The translations under genes were made by a program, and so were the position numbers. DNA of 64,000 nucleotides from Flavobacteriales bacterium (GTDB lineage Bacteria; Bacteroidota; Bacteroidia; Flavobacteriales_D; Sanyastnellaceae): the NCBI GenBank assembly GCA_018402085.1, contig JAGYJM010000002.1:310001-374000 (forward strand), in the 5' to 3' direction. Position 1 is the first letter of the stretch; the number at the start of each line of letters is the position of its first letter. The notes under the pieces are model-generated. The model was given only the letters and a program-made list of their open reading frames with translations, ran no database searches and was not told the DNA's origin. Below, one piece after another: positions 33,403 through 44,099 of this stretch.

Positions 33403-36400
33403 TTAGCGACGAAGGTCAACGTAAGTAGCAAACTGGCGGTCTCCCGCTTCAAATACTACGAAATAGGTGCCGTCAGCGAGATCTTCTCCGGCATCGTTAC
33501 GACCGTCCCATTCGTTATTGTAGTCTTCTTTTTCATACACCAGATTACCCCATCGGTTAAATACTTTGAAGAGATTATCCGGATACTGGTCAATTCCCAG
33601 AATGACATAGGTGTCATTGGCACCATCGTTGTTTGGTGACACACCGGTAGGAAGCGTAAGATCATCCGGTTGCGTCAGTATAATGGTCGTGTCTTTTACA
33701 CATCCGTTCGCATCCGTCACTGTGAGGGTGTAGCTTCCGGCGGTAAGTCCGTCTGGATCAACGGTATTGTCATCAATGCCTGACGGTCCTTCCCATACCA
33801 GGGTGTAATCAGGAGTTCCTCCTTGAACATCTGTTTCAATGGAGCCGTCAGAACCTTCAAATTCACTCACATTGTATACACCATCAGCCAATGGAGAAAA
33901 TCCGTTGATTGTGATGCTGTCTGGTTCAGCAATGGCATAGTTCGCCTCAGCAGTGCAGCCATCAGCATCCACCACACTCAGGGTGAAGCTGCCGCTACAA
34001 ATACCGTTGAGGTCTTCTTCGTTGGATACCGTATCACCATTGGCATCTATCCAAGTCGTAGTCAGTGGCGCTACTCCGTTGGTGATGGTCACGTCTACCC
34101 CTCCGTCGCAATCTCCAAAACAAAGCGGATTCGAAGCCACGCCGTCTATCTCAATGGCAGGTGGTCCTTCAATGGCGATGTCGAAGTCAAGTGTGCATAG
34201 GTTATCGTCGACAACGACGATGTTGTATGTTCCCGGACATAGATTTACTGCAGATTCGGTGTCGGCTGGAACACTCGTGGGTCCATCCCACGTGATGCTG
34301 ATATCACCTGTGCCGCCTTCAATCGTCAGTAAGATGCTTCCGTCACAGACACCACAATTTGCATTTACTGGTATCGCTTCAGCGCTCAGCTCTTCGGGCT
34401 CAATGATTTCGAAACAACCGTCTGTGGTGCACCCATTGGCGTCAGTAACGTTAACACAATAAGTGCCCGGACCGAGGTCCGTGAGGTTGTCTCCCGATCC
34501 TACGCCATCTTCCCACTCATAGGTGTAAGGCGCAGCACCACCGCTCAAATTCAATGAAATGGAACCATCGTCTTCCCCAAAACAGGATATCTGTGAAACG
34601 ACTTCGTTAATGGCAAGGGTATCGGGAACATTGAGCACAATAGGAATTTCAACGCTGCAATCAACGGCGTCCGTAATGGTGACCATAAGCTGATCATCTC
34701 CACAAAGATCGGTCAGCGCAGAACCACTTCCCGAAGCCTCACCGTTCAGTGTCCACTCCCATGTGTAATCTGGAATGCCTCCTGATGGCTCTATTTCAAC
34801 GCTGCCATCGCAGTTTTCTGCGCAACTTACGTTAAAGCCTCCGGCGTATTCTGAAAGGATCTCGTTAGCCTGCAGCTGCTCTGGTTGATCAATTTCAAAG
34901 ATCATTAGGGTGTCACATCCGTTTGCATCACTCACGAGTACCTCGTAAAGTCCACCACAAAGGTCTGCTACATCTTCTGTAAAAGCGAATTCATCTCCAT
35001 TATTGTCAAGCTCCCATAGGTAGGTGTAAGGCTCCACGCCGCCGGCCACTGTAAGGTCGATGAAACCATCGCAGGCTCCGAAACAGCTGATCTCAAATCC
35101 ACTTGGGTAGCTGCTTACTTCACTGGTAACGGTGAGCTGCTCTTCCGGAGCAGTGATCTCCGCCGTTTCTTCAGCTTCGCAGCCATCTGCATCTGTTACC
35201 GTAATAGTATAGGTTCCCGCAGGAAGTCCTTCCTGATTCAATGCATTGATGTCGGTGATCGCATCGCCCGTCCAGATAATGCTGAAGTCAGGCACACCTC
35301 CAATGATTTCAGCAAGAATACTACCGTCTTCGTCACCTGCACATTGGAGGTCGAAAGGTGAGTCTTCGAGGGTTGGAACCGTCAACTCAACAATGAAGGT
35401 GTCAGGTTGCTCAATGATCACTTCTTCGGTGAGTTGGCAACCGTTCAAGTCTGTAAGTGTCAGCTCGAGCGTGTCAGCCGGAATATTGGTCAGAACGTTT
35501 CCGAAGTACTGTCCGTCATTCCAGTCAAAGGTATATGTCGGAACACCACCGGTCGCCGTCACACTGACTGCCCCATCACTGTACCCAAAACAACTTACTG
35601 GTGTAACGTTGTCTACAGTAAGCTCAAGGGGATCGGGCTCGGTGATCTCAAAAGTGATAATGTCTTCGCAATCGTTCGTATCAACTATACGGAGCTCGTA
35701 TATACCCGGACAAAGATCGGTCAGTGTCTCTGCTTCCGGGTCGTTATCACCAATATCTCCCTGAATCCAGTCGTAGATGATGTAATTGCCATTACCACCG
35801 GTTACTTCAGGAGTGATGAAGCCATCACAGGCTCCTGCACAACTTACGCCGAAACCATTGTAATCAGAAACCTCTCCGGCAGATTCAATTTCAGGTGGAT
35901 CTGTCATATCGATTTCGGTAGTTGCAATACACCCGTTTGCATCGGTTACCACTACACAATAAGAACCTTCGGGGAGCTCATCCTGGAAGCTGCTCCCCGG
36001 AACATTCACAGGGTCACAACTGGTCCAGTCATAATTGTAACATTCTGGATCGAAGCCGGCACAATCAGGTGAGCCACCTTCAACGCTTACGCTGATCTGG
36101 CCGTCAGAGGCTCCCGGACAACTGATGTTAAATCCTCCCTCAAATTGGGAGAGTTCAACAAAGATGTCCATCACCTGAGGCGCCTCAAGGAATATGCTGT
36201 CGGTTGCGGTGCAACCGAGTTCATCAGTCACTGTCAAGACGTACGTGCACTCGAAGAGATTCGTGATTTCAGAGTTGCTTGATCCGGGGAAGAAACAATC
36301 AGCATTCGGCGCCCACTCGTAAGTGATGACACCTGTACCTCCCGTTACAGTAGCGGATAGCGAACCATTGTTTTGCCCAAAGCATACCGGAGGTACGATA

Positions 36401-39300
36401 TCGTCAAAATCAATCACTATTGGGTCAGGTTCAGTCACTACATAAGTGAAGGTCTCTTCGCAAGCTCCATCAATGATCGTTACTTCGTACACTCCCGCGC
36501 AGAGATTGAATATGTCTTCATCATTCGAGGTGTAGCCGTCAGGACCACTCCATGTGATGAGGTCAACATCAACCGGCAAAATATCCAATTCAATACTTCC
36601 CGAACACTCGGCACCGCACTCAGGGCTTGTGATGGTTGGTGTCACGGTGAACTGGTCGTTCGTGCCCACATTAAATGTCTGCTCAAAGGTGCATCCGAGT
36701 GCATCTGTAATAATCACCGTGTAGTCACCGCTGTTGAGGTTGCTCAGATCTTCAGTGGCACATGGGCAGCCGTCTCCTACCCATTCAAAGGTATACGGGC
36801 CTCCGTGGCTGCCGCTTACCGTAAGGTCAATGGAACCTATTCCGGCAGTGGGGTCACCACATGGGTTTGGGGTGATATCAGCAGCCACATTCCAGTCAGG
36901 AACACAGGTCAGGTCTACTTCCAGGAAGAACTCGCAATCATTGGAGTCAACGACTGTGAGCTCGTAAGGCCCGCAAGGGATGCCATTGAGATCTTCAGTA
37001 AAGTAGGTGTCGCCCGTTTGTGTGTTGATCCAGGTTGAAACGTACGGAGGGATGCCGCCGCTAATCGTCACATCAACGGAGCCGTCTGTCGCATCCGGAC
37101 ACGATACGTTGAAACCGCCGGGAAAGGTGCTGATAGCATCTACCGTAACATCAATGGGCTCACCCGGCTCATTGATCGTGATGGTCACGCTTTGTTGGCT
37201 GGTACATCCGTTCACGTCGGTCACGGTAACCGTAAATTCTCCAGCAGGAAGCTCTGTTGCAACAGGAGCGGTAAGGTCAGGATCATGACTCCAGCTGTAG
37301 AAGTAAGGAGGACAACCACCGGTTGCTGTTACGGTAGCTACACCAGTTTCTTCTCCTGTGCAAAGCACGTCAGTTGTGCCTGCCAACTCGATCTCGAGGA
37401 GGTCCGGCTCATTCAGGACGTATGTTTCACTCACCTCACATCCAAGTTCATCGGTAACCGTTACCGTGTAAGTGCCGGCCGACAGGTCGCTGACCGTCGC
37501 CGAATTACCACCAAAAACGTTGTCAGAGGAATCTGTCCAGACATAAGTCAAAGCGCCGGTGCCGCCTTCTACCTCAACGGTGATACTTCCGTCAGATGCA
37601 CCGTTGCAGCTGATCGGAAAGCAGCCGAAGTTTGAAAATTCTACGTTGAAGATGTTCAGCACTTCGTCTTCAATAACCTCCACACACTCCGTATTGGTGC
37701 ATCCTTCACTGTCGGTTACGGTCAGACAATAAGTACCCTCTTCGAGACCTGTAAGGTCTTCACTGTTCGAGAAGAAAATGTCATTCAGAGTCCATTCATA
37801 GGTAAGAGGTGGAGTTACTTCCGTCACCGTCACGTCGATTGCACCAGTGCTGCCGTTGTCACACGTAATGTTGGTGACGTCAAAGTTGATTTGCGGTGTG
37901 GTTACTGTCACGGTAGAAGTAGCTGAAACCTCGCAATTCGCAAGAGCAGAGGTAAGTGTGTAGGTAGTGGTTACGGTCGGACATACTTCAACCTCCAGAC
38001 TATTCGGGTCAGAGACATCTCCTGCAGGATCCCATTCAAAAGTAGCATCTCCATCAGTGAGGGCATCTCCGGTAAGAGTTACACACTGTCCTGTGCATAT
38101 AGTGGCCTCTGAAGGATCCAACGATACTTCCAGCTCGTCAATGATGGCAAAATCGACGGAACTCTGAAACTCAAAGCCATCACACTGCTGGTCAACAAGT
38201 GAGATGGTCACTATTTCCTGGCCTTCCGTTAAACCATCAGCGATGGGCAAGATTTCAAATGAAACAGTTGTTTGCCCTGCAGGTATGATTAAGGTGTAGA
38301 TCTCGGTCAATTCGTCGTAGAACAAATCAAGATCAGGGTCGGTGATGAAATCAACACCGAACTCTGCGTCTCCCTCTAACTGGAAATTTACTTCGAGGTC
38401 TTCGGTTGGGATGAATGTGCTCTCGAATTGCACTGTCCCGTCATTACAACCTTCCACCATGAACTCTGTTCCACCAACGGTGCTGGTGGTTATGGTAATC
38501 GGGTTGGATTCAATTTGATTCACGAAAACGGCAGAATCATACAAACGGTCTGAGCCATCGGCAATGATAAGTTTCAGCCGATAGATTTCACATGGAATGA
38601 GGTCACCTACTTCAGCACTGATCCCGACAGTGAAGCCATCATACTGAATACCCTGACCCAGTGGGTTCTGGTTGTCAAAAAAGAATTGACTGTTGTCAAT
38701 ATGGTTTACCGAGTTGATTGCTACCGCATCATTTGTACCTGGTATGAGTGCGATATTAACGTCTGTACCTACGTTTGGTCCCGTAATGAAAAAGCCGAAT
38801 ACATCATTAAAAGATGAACCGACCCACTCAAGGTACTCTTCGCTGGCAAAGGTGAAGTCAAACTTTAGGCTGTCACCTTGAGGAACAACGTCAAACTCAA
38901 ACGTACAGGCATCCCACGTATTCAAGCCCCCATTGGCAATTGTTAAGAGTTCACTTCCTGGAAAATCATTGTCGTACTCATCACAATTCAAGCAGTCAGT
39001 GCCGTCAATGATCGGTAGCCCCGTTTCATCATTCGGACCAATCGCGTTGATGGCATTACCGGTGGTAAGCAGGAGACCTTCGCTGGTGCCAAGCTCAGTG
39101 CCAGCAGATGTATAGTAGCCGAAGCTGCTGTCTGCCGCGGTTACGCTGACGTTGAAAATCTCAACACCCTGTCCGACGAGGTTTTGCGCCATTTCGTCGG
39201 GCGTTTGATCAAAATCTACAGTGAGCTGCGCAGATGCACTCAAAGAAAAGCAGACTGCTATGAGTGCTGCGTAAAGGCGGGAGAAGGTAAAATCCTTCAT
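33403..39300 (-). CDS. Giant adhesin: choice-of-anchor L domain, ~17 SprB-like repeats, gliding-motility-associated C-terminal (T9SS type B) domain
   Basis: 1965 aa; repeated [VI]SCxGxxDGSIxVxxxGGxxPYTYxW...GTYxVTVTDxNGC; C-terminus LPTGVSPNNDGANDTYVILGIDQYPDNLFKVFNRWGNLVYEKEDYNNEWDG. Confidence 0.92.
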   Translation of the reverse strand: MKDFTFSRLYAALIAVCFSLSASAQLTVDFDQTPDEMAQNLVGQGVEIFNVSVTAADSSFGYYTSAGTELGTSEGLLLTTGNAINAIGPNDETGLPIIDGTDCLNCDEYDNDFPGSELLTIANGGLNTWDACTFEFDVVPQGDSLKFDFTFASEEYLEWVGSSFNDVFGFFITGPNVGTDVNIALIPGTNDAVAINSVNHIDNSQFFFDNQNPLGQGIQYDGFTVGISAEVGDLIPCEIYRLKLIIADGSDRLYDSAVFVNQIESNPITITTSTVGGTEFMVEGCNDGTVQFESTFIPTEDLEVNFQLEGDAEFGVDFITDPDLDLFYDELTEIYTLIIPAGQTTVSFEILPIADGLTEGQEIVTISLVDQQCDGFEFQSSVDFAIIDELEVSLDPSEATICTGQCVTLTGDALTDGDATFEWDPAGDVSDPNSLEVEVCPTVTTTYTLTSALANCEVSATSTVTVTTPQINFDVTNITCDNGSTGAIDVTVTEVTPPLTYEWTLNDIFFSNSEDLTGLEEGTYCLTVTDSEGCTNTECVEVIEDEVLNIFNVEFSNFGCFPISCNGASDGSITVEVEGGTGALTYVWTDSSDNVFGGNSATVSDLSAGTYTVTVTDELGCEVSETYVLNEPDLLEIELAGTTDVLCTGEETGVATVTATGGCPPYFYSWSHDPDLTAPVATELPAGEFTVTVTDVNGCTSQQSVTITINEPGEPIDVTVDAISTFPGGFNVSCPDATDGSVDVTISGGIPPYVSTWINTQTGDTYFTEDLNGIPCGPYELTVVDSNDCEFFLEVDLTCVPDWNVAADITPNPCGDPTAGIGSIDLTVSGSHGGPYTFEWVGDGCPCATEDLSNLNSGDYTVIITDALGCTFEQTFNVGTNDQFTVTPTITSPECGAECSGSIELDILPVDVDLITWSGPDGYTSNDEDIFNLCAGVYEVTIIDGACEETFTYVVTEPDPIVIDFDDIVPPVCFGQNNGSLSATVTGGTGVITYEWAPNADCFFPGSSNSEITNLFECTYVLTVTDELGCTATDSIFLEAPQVMDIFVELSQFEGGFNISCPGASDGQISVSVEGGSPDCAGFDPECYNYDWTSCDPVNVPGSSFQDELPEGSYCVVVTDANGCIATTEIDMTDPPEIESAGEVSDYNGFGVSCAGACDGFITPEVTGGNGNYIIYDWIQGDIGDNDPEAETLTDLCPGIYELRIVDTNDCEDIITFEITEPDPLELTVDNVTPVSCFGYSDGAVSVTATGGVPTYTFDWNDGQYFGNVLTNIPADTLELTLTDLNGCQLTEEVIIEQPDTFIVELTVPTLEDSPFDLQCAGDEDGSILAEIIGGVPDFSIIWTGDAITDINALNQEGLPAGTYTITVTDADGCEAEETAEITAPEEQLTVTSEVSSYPSGFEISCFGACDGFIDLTVAGGVEPYTYLWELDNNGDEFAFTEDVADLCGGLYEVLVSDANGCDTLMIFEIDQPEQLQANEILSEYAGGFNVSCAENCDGSVEIEPSGGIPDYTWEWTLNGEASGSGSALTDLCGDDQLMVTITDAVDCSVEIPIVLNVPDTLAINEVVSQISCFGEDDGSISLNLSGGAAPYTYEWEDGVGSGDNLTDLGPGTYCVNVTDANGCTTDGCFEIIEPEELSAEAIPVNANCGVCDGSILLTIEGGTGDISITWDGPTSVPADTESAVNLCPGTYNIVVVDDNLCTLDFDIAIEGPPAIEIDGVASNPLCFGDCDGGVDVTITNGVAPLTTTWIDANGDTVSNEEDLNGICSGSFTLSVVDADGCTAEANYAIAEPDSITINGFSPLADGVYNVSEFEGSDGSIETDVQGGTPDYTLVWEGPSGIDDNTVDPDGLTAGSYTLTVTDANGCVKDTTIILTQPDDLTLPTGVSPNNDGANDTYVILGIDQYPDNLFKVFNRWGNLVYEKEDYNNEWDGRNDAGEDLADGTYFVVFEAGDRQFATYVDLRR

Positions 39301-39329
39301 AATATTATGATAATAAGGTGGAATTCAAA

Positions 39330-39716
39330 TTATTTATTGGCCGGGCGTAGCCGTGAAGCAGCGCACTGCTCGCGAAATTCTTCAAACGTAAGCCCCGATA
39401 ATTCAAAGTCTGATAGTTCTGTCAAATCGTGAAGATGAGCCAGCAACTGTGTGCCGAGATCACTATTCATTTGAGCTGATTCCTTAAGTTCAAACACGAT
39501 CAGCCCTGCTGGAACACAAGCCTCTTTGACCTTGAATTCTGTTTGTGTTTTCAAGGCCCGTGCAATTTGCTCATAAGCCTTTACATCAAGGGTTTCCGAT
39601 TGTACCGTCCAACTGTTTTCAGACGGCGATTGATTCTGAGCCTTTAGGGGCGAAGACAAGACGCAAGTCAGGAAAACCAACGCCAGAATCGGTTGATACA
39701 GAGTTTTTCTAAGCAT
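39330..39716 (-). CDS. Hypothetical small secreted protein
   Basis: 128 aa with signal peptide, directly upstream of and co-oriented with the adhesin. Confidence 0.6.
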   Translation of the reverse strand: MLRKTLYQPILALVFLTCVLSSPLKAQNQSPSENSWTVQSETLDVKAYEQIARALKTQTEFKVKEACVPAGLIVFELKESAQMNSDLGTQLLAHLHDLTELSDFELSGLTFEEFREQCAASRLRPANK

Positions 39717-39831
39717 TAGCAGTGAATTTGACAGGTTTCTGCATGCTCATAAGAGAATGCGGGGCAAAATAATGAAAAAAGTATCTATCCACCGCATTCT
39801 TTTGTGTTAATAGAGTATTGCTACTCAAGCT

Positions 39832-40569
39832 TCAAGCCATCCGGTCGCTGCTGACTTCGTAAAGGGCGATGGCTGCTGCTGCTGAAACGTTCAATGATGC
39901 AGTAGACCCCGCAAGCGGAATGCGTAAAAGCATGTCGCATATCCGGATGGACGCCTCAGACAAGCCTTTTTCCTCATTCCCCATCACAAGGCACACCGGA
40001 TTATTAAAGTTCGCAGTGTGCAATGGTTGTGTAGCCTTTTCTGATAATCCTGCAAGCGCTAGTCCGCTCATTTGCATCTCACGAAGACTTGCAGCAAAGT
40101 TCTGAGATCGCACCACCGGCATCCTTAACAAGGCACCCGATGACGACTTGATCGCATCGTCATTGATCAGAGCCATTCCTGTGGTAGGAATAATCACGCC
40201 ATGAAAGCCAAGGGCTTCGGCACTGCGGCAAATGGCGCCAAAGTTGCGTACATCTGTTACGCCATCCATCGCAAGAAGCGCAGGAACCTCCCCGCGTTCA
40301 AAGATATCCGATAACAAATGCCCAAGCTCATGGTAAGAGATGGGTGAAACGTGGGCTACGACCCCCTGATGATTCTTTCGGGTTAACCGGTCAAGTTTTT
40401 GCTGGGGAACATATTGTATAGGTATGCCTTGCACCTTGCAAAGGCTCAAACAGCGATCCGTACGTTCACCTCGCAGCCCGCGCAACAAAAATACCCGTTG
40501 AAGCTCTTTTCCACTTTCGAGTGCCTCGAAAATCGGATGCCATCCGAAAATAACCTGTTCCTTATTCAT
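39832..40569 (-). CDS. rlmB: 23S rRNA (guanosine-2'-O-)-methyltransferase RlmB-like (SpoU family)
   Basis: IFGWHPIFEALESGKELQRVFL; DGVTDVRNFGAICRSAEALG; LVMGNEEKGLS; RIPLAGSTASLNVSAAAAIALYE. Confidence 0.93.
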   Translation of the reverse strand: MNKEQVIFGWHPIFEALESGKELQRVFLLRGLRGERTDRCLSLCKVQGIPIQYVPQQKLDRLTRKNHQGVVAHVSPISYHELGHLLSDIFERGEVPALLAMDGVTDVRNFGAICRSAEALGFHGVIIPTTGMALINDDAIKSSSGALLRMPVVRSQNFAASLREMQMSGLALAGLSEKATQPLHTANFNNPVCLVMGNEEKGLSEASIRICDMLLRIPLAGSTASLNVSAAAAIALYEVSSDRMA

Positions 40570-41873
40570 TCCTGAAATACCCTTCCATTACGCCAGGCCG
40601 TAACCGCTCGATCCCAGTCTGTGCGATAAAGCGGATTGCGCTCCAGAACGTAGTGATTGTCTGAAAGTACATTCGCGCTGCGGTCAAAGCGAAAACTCAT
40701 CGAGTTGATGTTGTTTTCTTCTCCGTAAATCCATTGCTCGCCAAAAGGGTCACGCTTGATGCGATTAGGACTTCCAAAAATAATATGCATCAAGCCCCGA
40801 TCGGTCTTCCAGCCTTCGGTGTAGGAACTGAAATAGTAGTTGGCTTCCTGCACACGACGGTAATAAATTCTGATCAGATCCCTTGTGCGGTCTTTGCTAC
40901 CGCCGCAATCCAGCCAAAAGCTGTCGAGCTCCTTTTTCCTGTTATTTCCAGATTCCATTCGCTCAAACTCTCGGCGTCCGCTAATGTACCGCAGTGATTT
41001 GATCATCATGTCGAGGGTCTCTACATTCGGGAAGTTTGGGGCAGTAATTAAAACGTTGAAAAGCAACCTCCCGTCAAGATCAGCAACACTCATCAAGCCT
41101 TCGTTCGATGTTGCAAAGGCCTCCCCGGTATTCACCACTTGTCCGGTTTGAGCAGGAATTTCAGGTGCCGAAATCCGGGCTTCTGTGTAGGGTGGTGGGG
41201 GTAAGCTCACCTCCGGATCCCAAAGCAAAATCTGCAATTGCCCCGGAAAACGATCGCTTTCAACACGCACCTTGCTGCCTGAGTCAGCATGATTGCGCAT
41301 CAGGGGAAGCGGCCTGTCTTCTGTAAATATCAAAAAATCTTCTCTACTCCCTTTGAGTGTTTTTCGAACATCGAGATCTTCAGCGATGCCCACCCGCCTA
41401 TTTCGGTCTGATAGCCTCACTTCAAAGACGTACAGGCCGGTATCGAGAGAAAAATCAAACTCCTTTAAAATGATTCGGGCATCTTGCTCCGGATTGCTGT
41501 CGCGAATCGTAAATGTTAGGCTATCAGCAAAAACCAATGCTGAACCGTTGTTTCTGCGCACTGCTATTTCACAGTTCAGGCGCGCTTCAAAAGGCGCCTC
41601 AGGTGATTTGCGTGCATAAAGCAACTCCGATGAATGAATTTTAAGATAGAGCTTGCTACTGTCGCGCGAGGTATGGTATACGAAGTATTCAGGGTGCAAG
41701 GGGGTACTCTCCCAGTCGTAGGCCACATTGCGCGTAGTATTGATGGTGTTCGCTCCTGAACTACAATATAACAGCGAAAAAAGCACTCCTGCAGCCATCA
41801 GCCATGTCATCGCTTCTGCAACTCGCTTTCGCAATGCGCGACTCGGTTTTTGATATGTCATGTTAGCATTCAT
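40566..41873 (-). CDS. GWxTD domain-containing protein
   Basis: C-terminal region RDLIRIYYRRVQEANYYFSSYTEGWKTDRGLMHIIFGSPNRI. Confidence 0.88.
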   Translation of the reverse strand: MNANMTYQKPSRALRKRVAEAMTWLMAAGVLFSLLYCSSGANTINTTRNVAYDWESTPLHPEYFVYHTSRDSSKLYLKIHSSELLYARKSPEAPFEARLNCEIAVRRNNGSALVFADSLTFTIRDSNPEQDARIILKEFDFSLDTGLYVFEVRLSDRNRRVGIAEDLDVRKTLKGSREDFLIFTEDRPLPLMRNHADSGSKVRVESDRFPGQLQILLWDPEVSLPPPPYTEARISAPEIPAQTGQVVNTGEAFATSNEGLMSVADLDGRLLFNVLITAPNFPNVETLDMMIKSLRYISGRREFERMESGNNRKKELDSFWLDCGGSKDRTRDLIRIYYRRVQEANYYFSSYTEGWKTDRGLMHIIFGSPNRIKRDPFGEQWIYGEENNINSMSFRFDRSANVLSDNHYVLERNPLYRTDWDRAVTAWRNGRVFQE

Positions 41874-42218
41874 CTATTCTGCCTGAGCCTGAAAGGCTTT
41901 GCTTGTCATCCGAAAGCCCGCCGGTTTTTTTAGAGACTTTCGCGATCTCTTTCTTTGTTCTCTTTCTGAATAGCCGCAAGGTACGGTGTGAACGTTAAAC
42001 TGTAGCACGTGCTTGCCACGTACTGGCCGCTGCGCATCGCATCTGGTATAATGGATGCTGAAGGCTTCAAACAACGGTGCAGAGTGCTGCTGAATTTCAA
42101 GGTCATCTGAAAAGTAGGCATTCGGGTTATTAACCATCCAATAAAGTTAAAAGGATATACGCTCGGCGCTTCTGATAGCATTCTTTTGCACCATGCACAG
42201 CTACGGTATTCTATCAGT

Positions 42219-43895
42219 TCAGAAACGATTCACATAGCCAAAATGAATACGAGCATCTCTTAGCAGAACCGGATTACCCTGTTGCCTGCCAAGGGCATAG
42301 GCAATGCGAAAAGTTCCGCCGGATGTTCCGATCAATGCCCCCGCTCCGAAACCCAGCGGGGTGTCAGTTGTGAATGCATCTGCTGTGCGCTCATACCAAC
42401 CTTGATCGCCAAAAAGGAATACCGCTGATGTGGCGTCAAGACTGTATTTGATTTCGAGCGTTCCTATGGCGTATCGGCTTGCAAAAATGCCCTCCTCATC
42501 AAATCCGCGAAGGTTATTTAAACCGCCAATTCGGTAGTGCTCATTTAGTCGAAGGGTGCTGTCTATTCGCGCAGCAACTGAGGCACGAAGTGCTATGCTG
42601 AAACGCCTGAGAAAAGGCATGTGCACACCGGCTTCTGTGATTACCTCAAATTGTTCGGTTTCCGTGACCACCGGTTCCTCGTCATCGGTAGTGAGTATTT
42701 TGAATCCTGCGCTGGCTTCGCTGTTGATGTAGTAACCTCTCAGCGGATTCAAGACGTTGTCTAGCTCAAATTGCCTGTACTTCAAACCGTAGCGTGTGAT
42801 GCTGATGTCGTCAATATCACTCACTCCCTCACGCAGCGGGTTAGAAGTCCAGCGCTCTGCAAAACCCCTCAGATAGCGATCGGCACCGAACAAATAACCG
42901 GCGCTGGCCTCGAGTTGGGTAGTAGAAAACGTACTGTCACGCCTGTAAATATCGATCTCACCCCAAATTCCCCAACGTGTCTGCAAGAGGTAGGGCAAAT
43001 TGCCGGAAGCGTAAAGACGCTGGGTTGATTGCTGAAGCCTGCGCCAACGAACATCAATGCGCTCACCACGTCTCAAAGCATTGTGAAGTGAGAGGTTGAC
43101 ATCGCCGGTCAACACAATACGCCCTGTCTGAGGATCTGGCTGAAACCCGATGACACCGTCAAATTGATTGGCCGGTTTCTCTTCAAGGTAGAGGTAAAGA
43201 TCTGCTTCGCCTTCTCTGAAGAGTACCGATGCCGGTTGCATAGGGCGCGCAAATGCAAGTTCTCTAAGACGCTGTGGTACGCGTTCCATTGCCTCTTCGT
43301 CGTACGGCTCACCCTTCAGCACACGCAGGTATTGCCTGAAGAAGGTAGCGCTGAAAGGTTTTTCAGAGCGGATGATCAGGCTGTCGAATGCAATGTATGG
43401 ACCTGTTTCTATGGCTGTCTGAAAAGACAGGATGCTATCATTTTGAACCCTCGGAGAAAAGTGTGCCACGGCAAAAGGGTAGCCGCGGGTCTCAAGTTCG
43501 CGGATTTGGAACTCTGCCGCCTGCCGGATCGATGCAGTGTCTGCGAAAAGGTAGACCGCCTTGCGCGATTGACTGTTGGTCGTAAAGCGAAATAGCGGAC
43601 CGGGATCATGCTGAACAAAAACGGTGTCAGATCTTACCTCAATGACACGCGATACAGCCGAAAGATACCCGAGATGATGGTATTGGCTTTCGAAGGTACG
43701 CAACTGGCTGCGCCAATTCAGCGCACTGTCTGGGGCTAATACCAATGTGGTGTCGGCTGACACTATAAAGAGGTGCTGAGAACAGAGTGTTTCAGTGAAT
43801 ACACCTGTGGCTAAGAAAAAAAGCAACGGTACAATAATTGCCCTCTGAGCCGCGTCATTAAAATATGATCGTATGTGGATAACCCTGTGAAACAA
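42219..43895 (-). CDS. BamA/TamA-like outer membrane protein
   Basis: Signal region, POTRA-like middle, C-terminal NNLRGFDEEGIFASRYAIGTLEIKYSLDATSAVFLFGDQG beta-barrel. Confidence 0.75.
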   Translation of the reverse strand: MFHRVIHIRSYFNDAAQRAIIVPLLFFLATGVFTETLCSQHLFIVSADTTLVLAPDSALNWRSQLRTFESQYHHLGYLSAVSRVIEVRSDTVFVQHDPGPLFRFTTNSQSRKAVYLFADTASIRQAAEFQIRELETRGYPFAVAHFSPRVQNDSILSFQTAIETGPYIAFDSLIIRSEKPFSATFFRQYLRVLKGEPYDEEAMERVPQRLRELAFARPMQPASVLFREGEADLYLYLEEKPANQFDGVIGFQPDPQTGRIVLTGDVNLSLHNALRRGERIDVRWRRLQQSTQRLYASGNLPYLLQTRWGIWGEIDIYRRDSTFSTTQLEASAGYLFGADRYLRGFAERWTSNPLREGVSDIDDISITRYGLKYRQFELDNVLNPLRGYYINSEASAGFKILTTDDEEPVVTETEQFEVITEAGVHMPFLRRFSIALRASVAARIDSTLRLNEHYRIGGLNNLRGFDEEGIFASRYAIGTLEIKYSLDATSAVFLFGDQGWYERTADAFTTDTPLGFGAGALIGTSGGTFRIAYALGRQQGNPVLLRDARIHFGYVNRF

Positions 43896-43970
43896 TTCTG
43901 ATCATTCAGCGTAAAAGGAAACGATTAGTTGGTCACTTTTATGCGTGAAACCAACGCAAACTACCTCAAA

Positions 43971-44096
43971 ATGAAAAAAACATTTGCCATTCTGCTTGCA
44001 GCATTCGCGATGATGACGGTTCTGGCCTCATGCACTCCGCAAAAACAAGCCTGCGCAGCATACAGCGAAGTAGAACTCGAAGAGTCTGCGAAGTAA
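43971..44096 (+). CDS. 41-aa putative lipoprotein (absent from ORF track)
   Basis: Own translation MKKTFAILLAAFAMMTVLASCTPQKQACAAYSEVELEESAK*; lipobox LASC. Confidence 0.6.
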   Translation: MKKTFAILLAAFAMMTVLASCTPQKQACAAYSEVELEESAK

Positions 44097-44099
44097 GTA

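Noticed and set aside
35407-37038. Long + strand ORFs (35407-36072, 36373-37038) opposite the SprB-repeat gene
   Set aside because: Antisense shadows created by repetitive, stop-poor coding sequence; no family resemblance.
33403-39300. Possible CRISPR/tandem DNA repeat array in the adhesin gene
   Set aside because: Repeats are ~60-100 aa, divergent at DNA level and in frame; they are protein SprB repeats.
39915-39950. AATGCGTAAAAGCATG...GGATGG in rlmB as a degenerate element
   Set aside because: Imperfect stem, GATG not adjacent, and the encoded MLLRIPLAGS is conserved in SpoU methyltransferases.
41874-42218. Overlapping short ORFs between the GWxTD and BamA-like genes
   Set aside because: No recognisable domain or start context; probably intergenic or remnant.
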